Below are positions 63,357 to 64,000 of a stretch of 64,000 bases of DNA, in pieces. The notes under the pieces are model-generated. The model was not told the origin of the DNA, ran no database searches, and saw nothing but the letters and a program-made list of their open reading frames with translations. This stretch comes from Draconibacterium sediminis (lineage in GTDB: Bacteria; Bacteroidota; Bacteroidia; Bacteroidales; Prolixibacteraceae). Location: the NCBI RefSeq assembly GCF_000949475.1, contig NZ_JRHC01000006.1, positions 186,001-250,000 on the forward strand. Reading direction: 5' to 3'. The translations under genes and the position numbers were made by a program. Positions within the stretch are counted from its first letter, which is position 1, and every line of letters starts with the position of its first letter.

Positions 63357-64000
63357 TTATGTTTTTAAAACGGCCGATGCCTTATCAAAACCAACCGTTT
63401 CGCGGTAATACTGCGGAGACACTTCGGCATTTTTTTTGAAAAACCGGCTAAAATAATACTCATCGTTATAACCTAAATCGTAAGCAATTTCCTTAACGGT
63501 TTTATTGGTGAGGTACAATTCTCTTTTGGCTTCAATAATTATCCGTTCGGCAATTAGGTCGCTTAAGGTTTTGTTGAAATGCGTTTTTGTAAGCCGGGTT
63601 AATGCTTTTGGTGTTATGGCTAAAAGATCGGCATATTCGCTGGCACTGTGTTTTGTTTTGTAGTGCATTTCAATCGCATTTTTCAGGTTTTGCAAAATAA
63701 ATGGTTCTTCCTCTTTTGCTGTGGTTTGTTGGGCTTCGGTTTGCTGCTCCGTTTTTAGTCGCGATGCCGTGATCAGAAATATTTTTAGGTATGAAATAAG
63801 CAATTCATACTGCGCCAAAGCCGGGTTTTGCATTTCGGCTTTAAACTGTTCAATCACCATCTCAAAATTTGCAGCAGCTTTTTCATCGATGTAAACAAAT
63901 GGAGAATTGTAAATATTATTAAACAAAACACCATGGCATGCAACTTCTTTGTGGTGCTTATGAATACAGAAAAAATCGGGATGAAAATTGATAACCCATC
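63357..64000 (-). CDS. AraC-family transcription regulator, C-terminal part
   Basis: The C-terminal part of an AraC/XylS regulator; the frame is open to the right edge, so the first residues are missing. About 214 codons are visible. 'HPDFFCIHKHHKEVACHGVLF' is the end of the effector-binding beta domain; a linker helix follows; the last 100 residues hold two helix-turn-helix units ('YADLLAITPKALTRLTKTHFNKTLSDLI' and 'VKEIAYDLGYNDEYYFSRFFKKNAEVSP'). The usual 'P..YR' ending is present. Likely binds upstream of the MDR gene 250 bases downstream. Confidence 0.9.
   Translation of the reverse strand, partial: WVINFHPDFFCIHKHHKEVACHGVLFNNIYNSPFVYIDEKAAANFEMVIEQFKAEMQNPALAQYELLISYLKIFLITASRLKTEQQTEAQQTTAKEEEPFILQNLKNAIEMHYKTKHSASEYADLLAITPKALTRLTKTHFNKTLSDLIAERIIIEAKRELYLTNKTVKEIAYDLGYNDEYYFSRFFKKNAEVSPQYYRETVGFDKASAVLKT

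Overview
The window reads as chromosomal DNA of a Bacteroidota bacterium, most likely a marine or anaerobic member of the Marinilabiliales (Prolixibacteraceae-like). This is inferred from family content, with no database search. The evidence is: promoters of the Bacteroidota type (TAnnTTTG at -7 with a TTTG-like box about 19-21 bases upstream), an almost complete lack of Shine-Dalgarno sites, a divergent tsaD/tamB pair, DUF5916, DUF6261 and DUF4199 proteins, many lipoproteins with signal peptides, a secreted DPP-IV and a secreted GH3 enzyme. Two Na+/H+ antiporters (NhaD, NhaA) and a Na+/solute symporter suggest a sodium-rich habitat.

Layout. 1-8.7 kb: tsaD (cut by the window edge), a very large tamB whose N-terminus is split by an apparent -1 frameshift, nhaD, and an exbB-exbD-tonB operon. 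8.7-23.3 kb: mostly plus-strand housekeeping and transport genes (YitT, Na+/solute symporter, SDR + two-domain VOC pair, serine dehydratase, MATE, rsgA, DUF2891, M1 peptidase), with galM and a small GH127-like lipoprotein on the minus strand. 23.4-26.8 kb: the thrS-infC-rpmI-rplT operon on the minus strand, with infC starting at ATT behind a rare strong Shine-Dalgarno. 27.1-43 kb: an overlapping chorismate mutase/DRE-TIM aldolase pair, DPP-IV, TPR lipoprotein, three secreted hydrolase-like proteins, a DUF5916 outer-membrane protein, a 269-bp inverted-repeat element, an S8 protease and a GH3 enzyme. 43-53 kb: small redox/metal proteins, PduO-type cobalamin adenosyltransferase, an ABC ATPase without a permease, recG (possibly leaderless), an aldo/keto reductase, a repeat-rich intergenic region, a D-amino-acid-transaminase-like enzyme, an RRM protein, tcdA, TatD and elbB.

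53.3-57.4 kb is the most interesting stretch: a methionine locus on the minus strand, read aspartokinase -> metY -> metA. The aspartokinase promoter is followed by a 30-codon leader ORF with five Met codons in its last eleven, directly before the enzyme gene. metA has its own promoter, whose spacer is filled by a perfect 8-3-8 palindrome. MetA carries Glu111, the acetyl-CoA-type residue, which matches the O-acetylhomoserine-using MetY. The aspartokinase has a Lys/Arg exchange at two catalytic positions. A REPIN-like pair of inverted repeats lies between aspartokinase and metY. Together this suggests a doubly regulated methionine pathway with peptide-leader sensing of Met.

57.5-64 kb is more accessory in character: a zinc-ribbon membrane protein, a TIR/deoxyribosyltransferase-like protein with an AT-rich C-terminal half, an inverted-repeat intergenic region, a DUF6261 protein, nhaA, an MDR oxidoreductase and an AraC regulator cut by the window edge. 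No tRNA, rRNA, CRISPR array, complete insertion sequence or prophage was seen.
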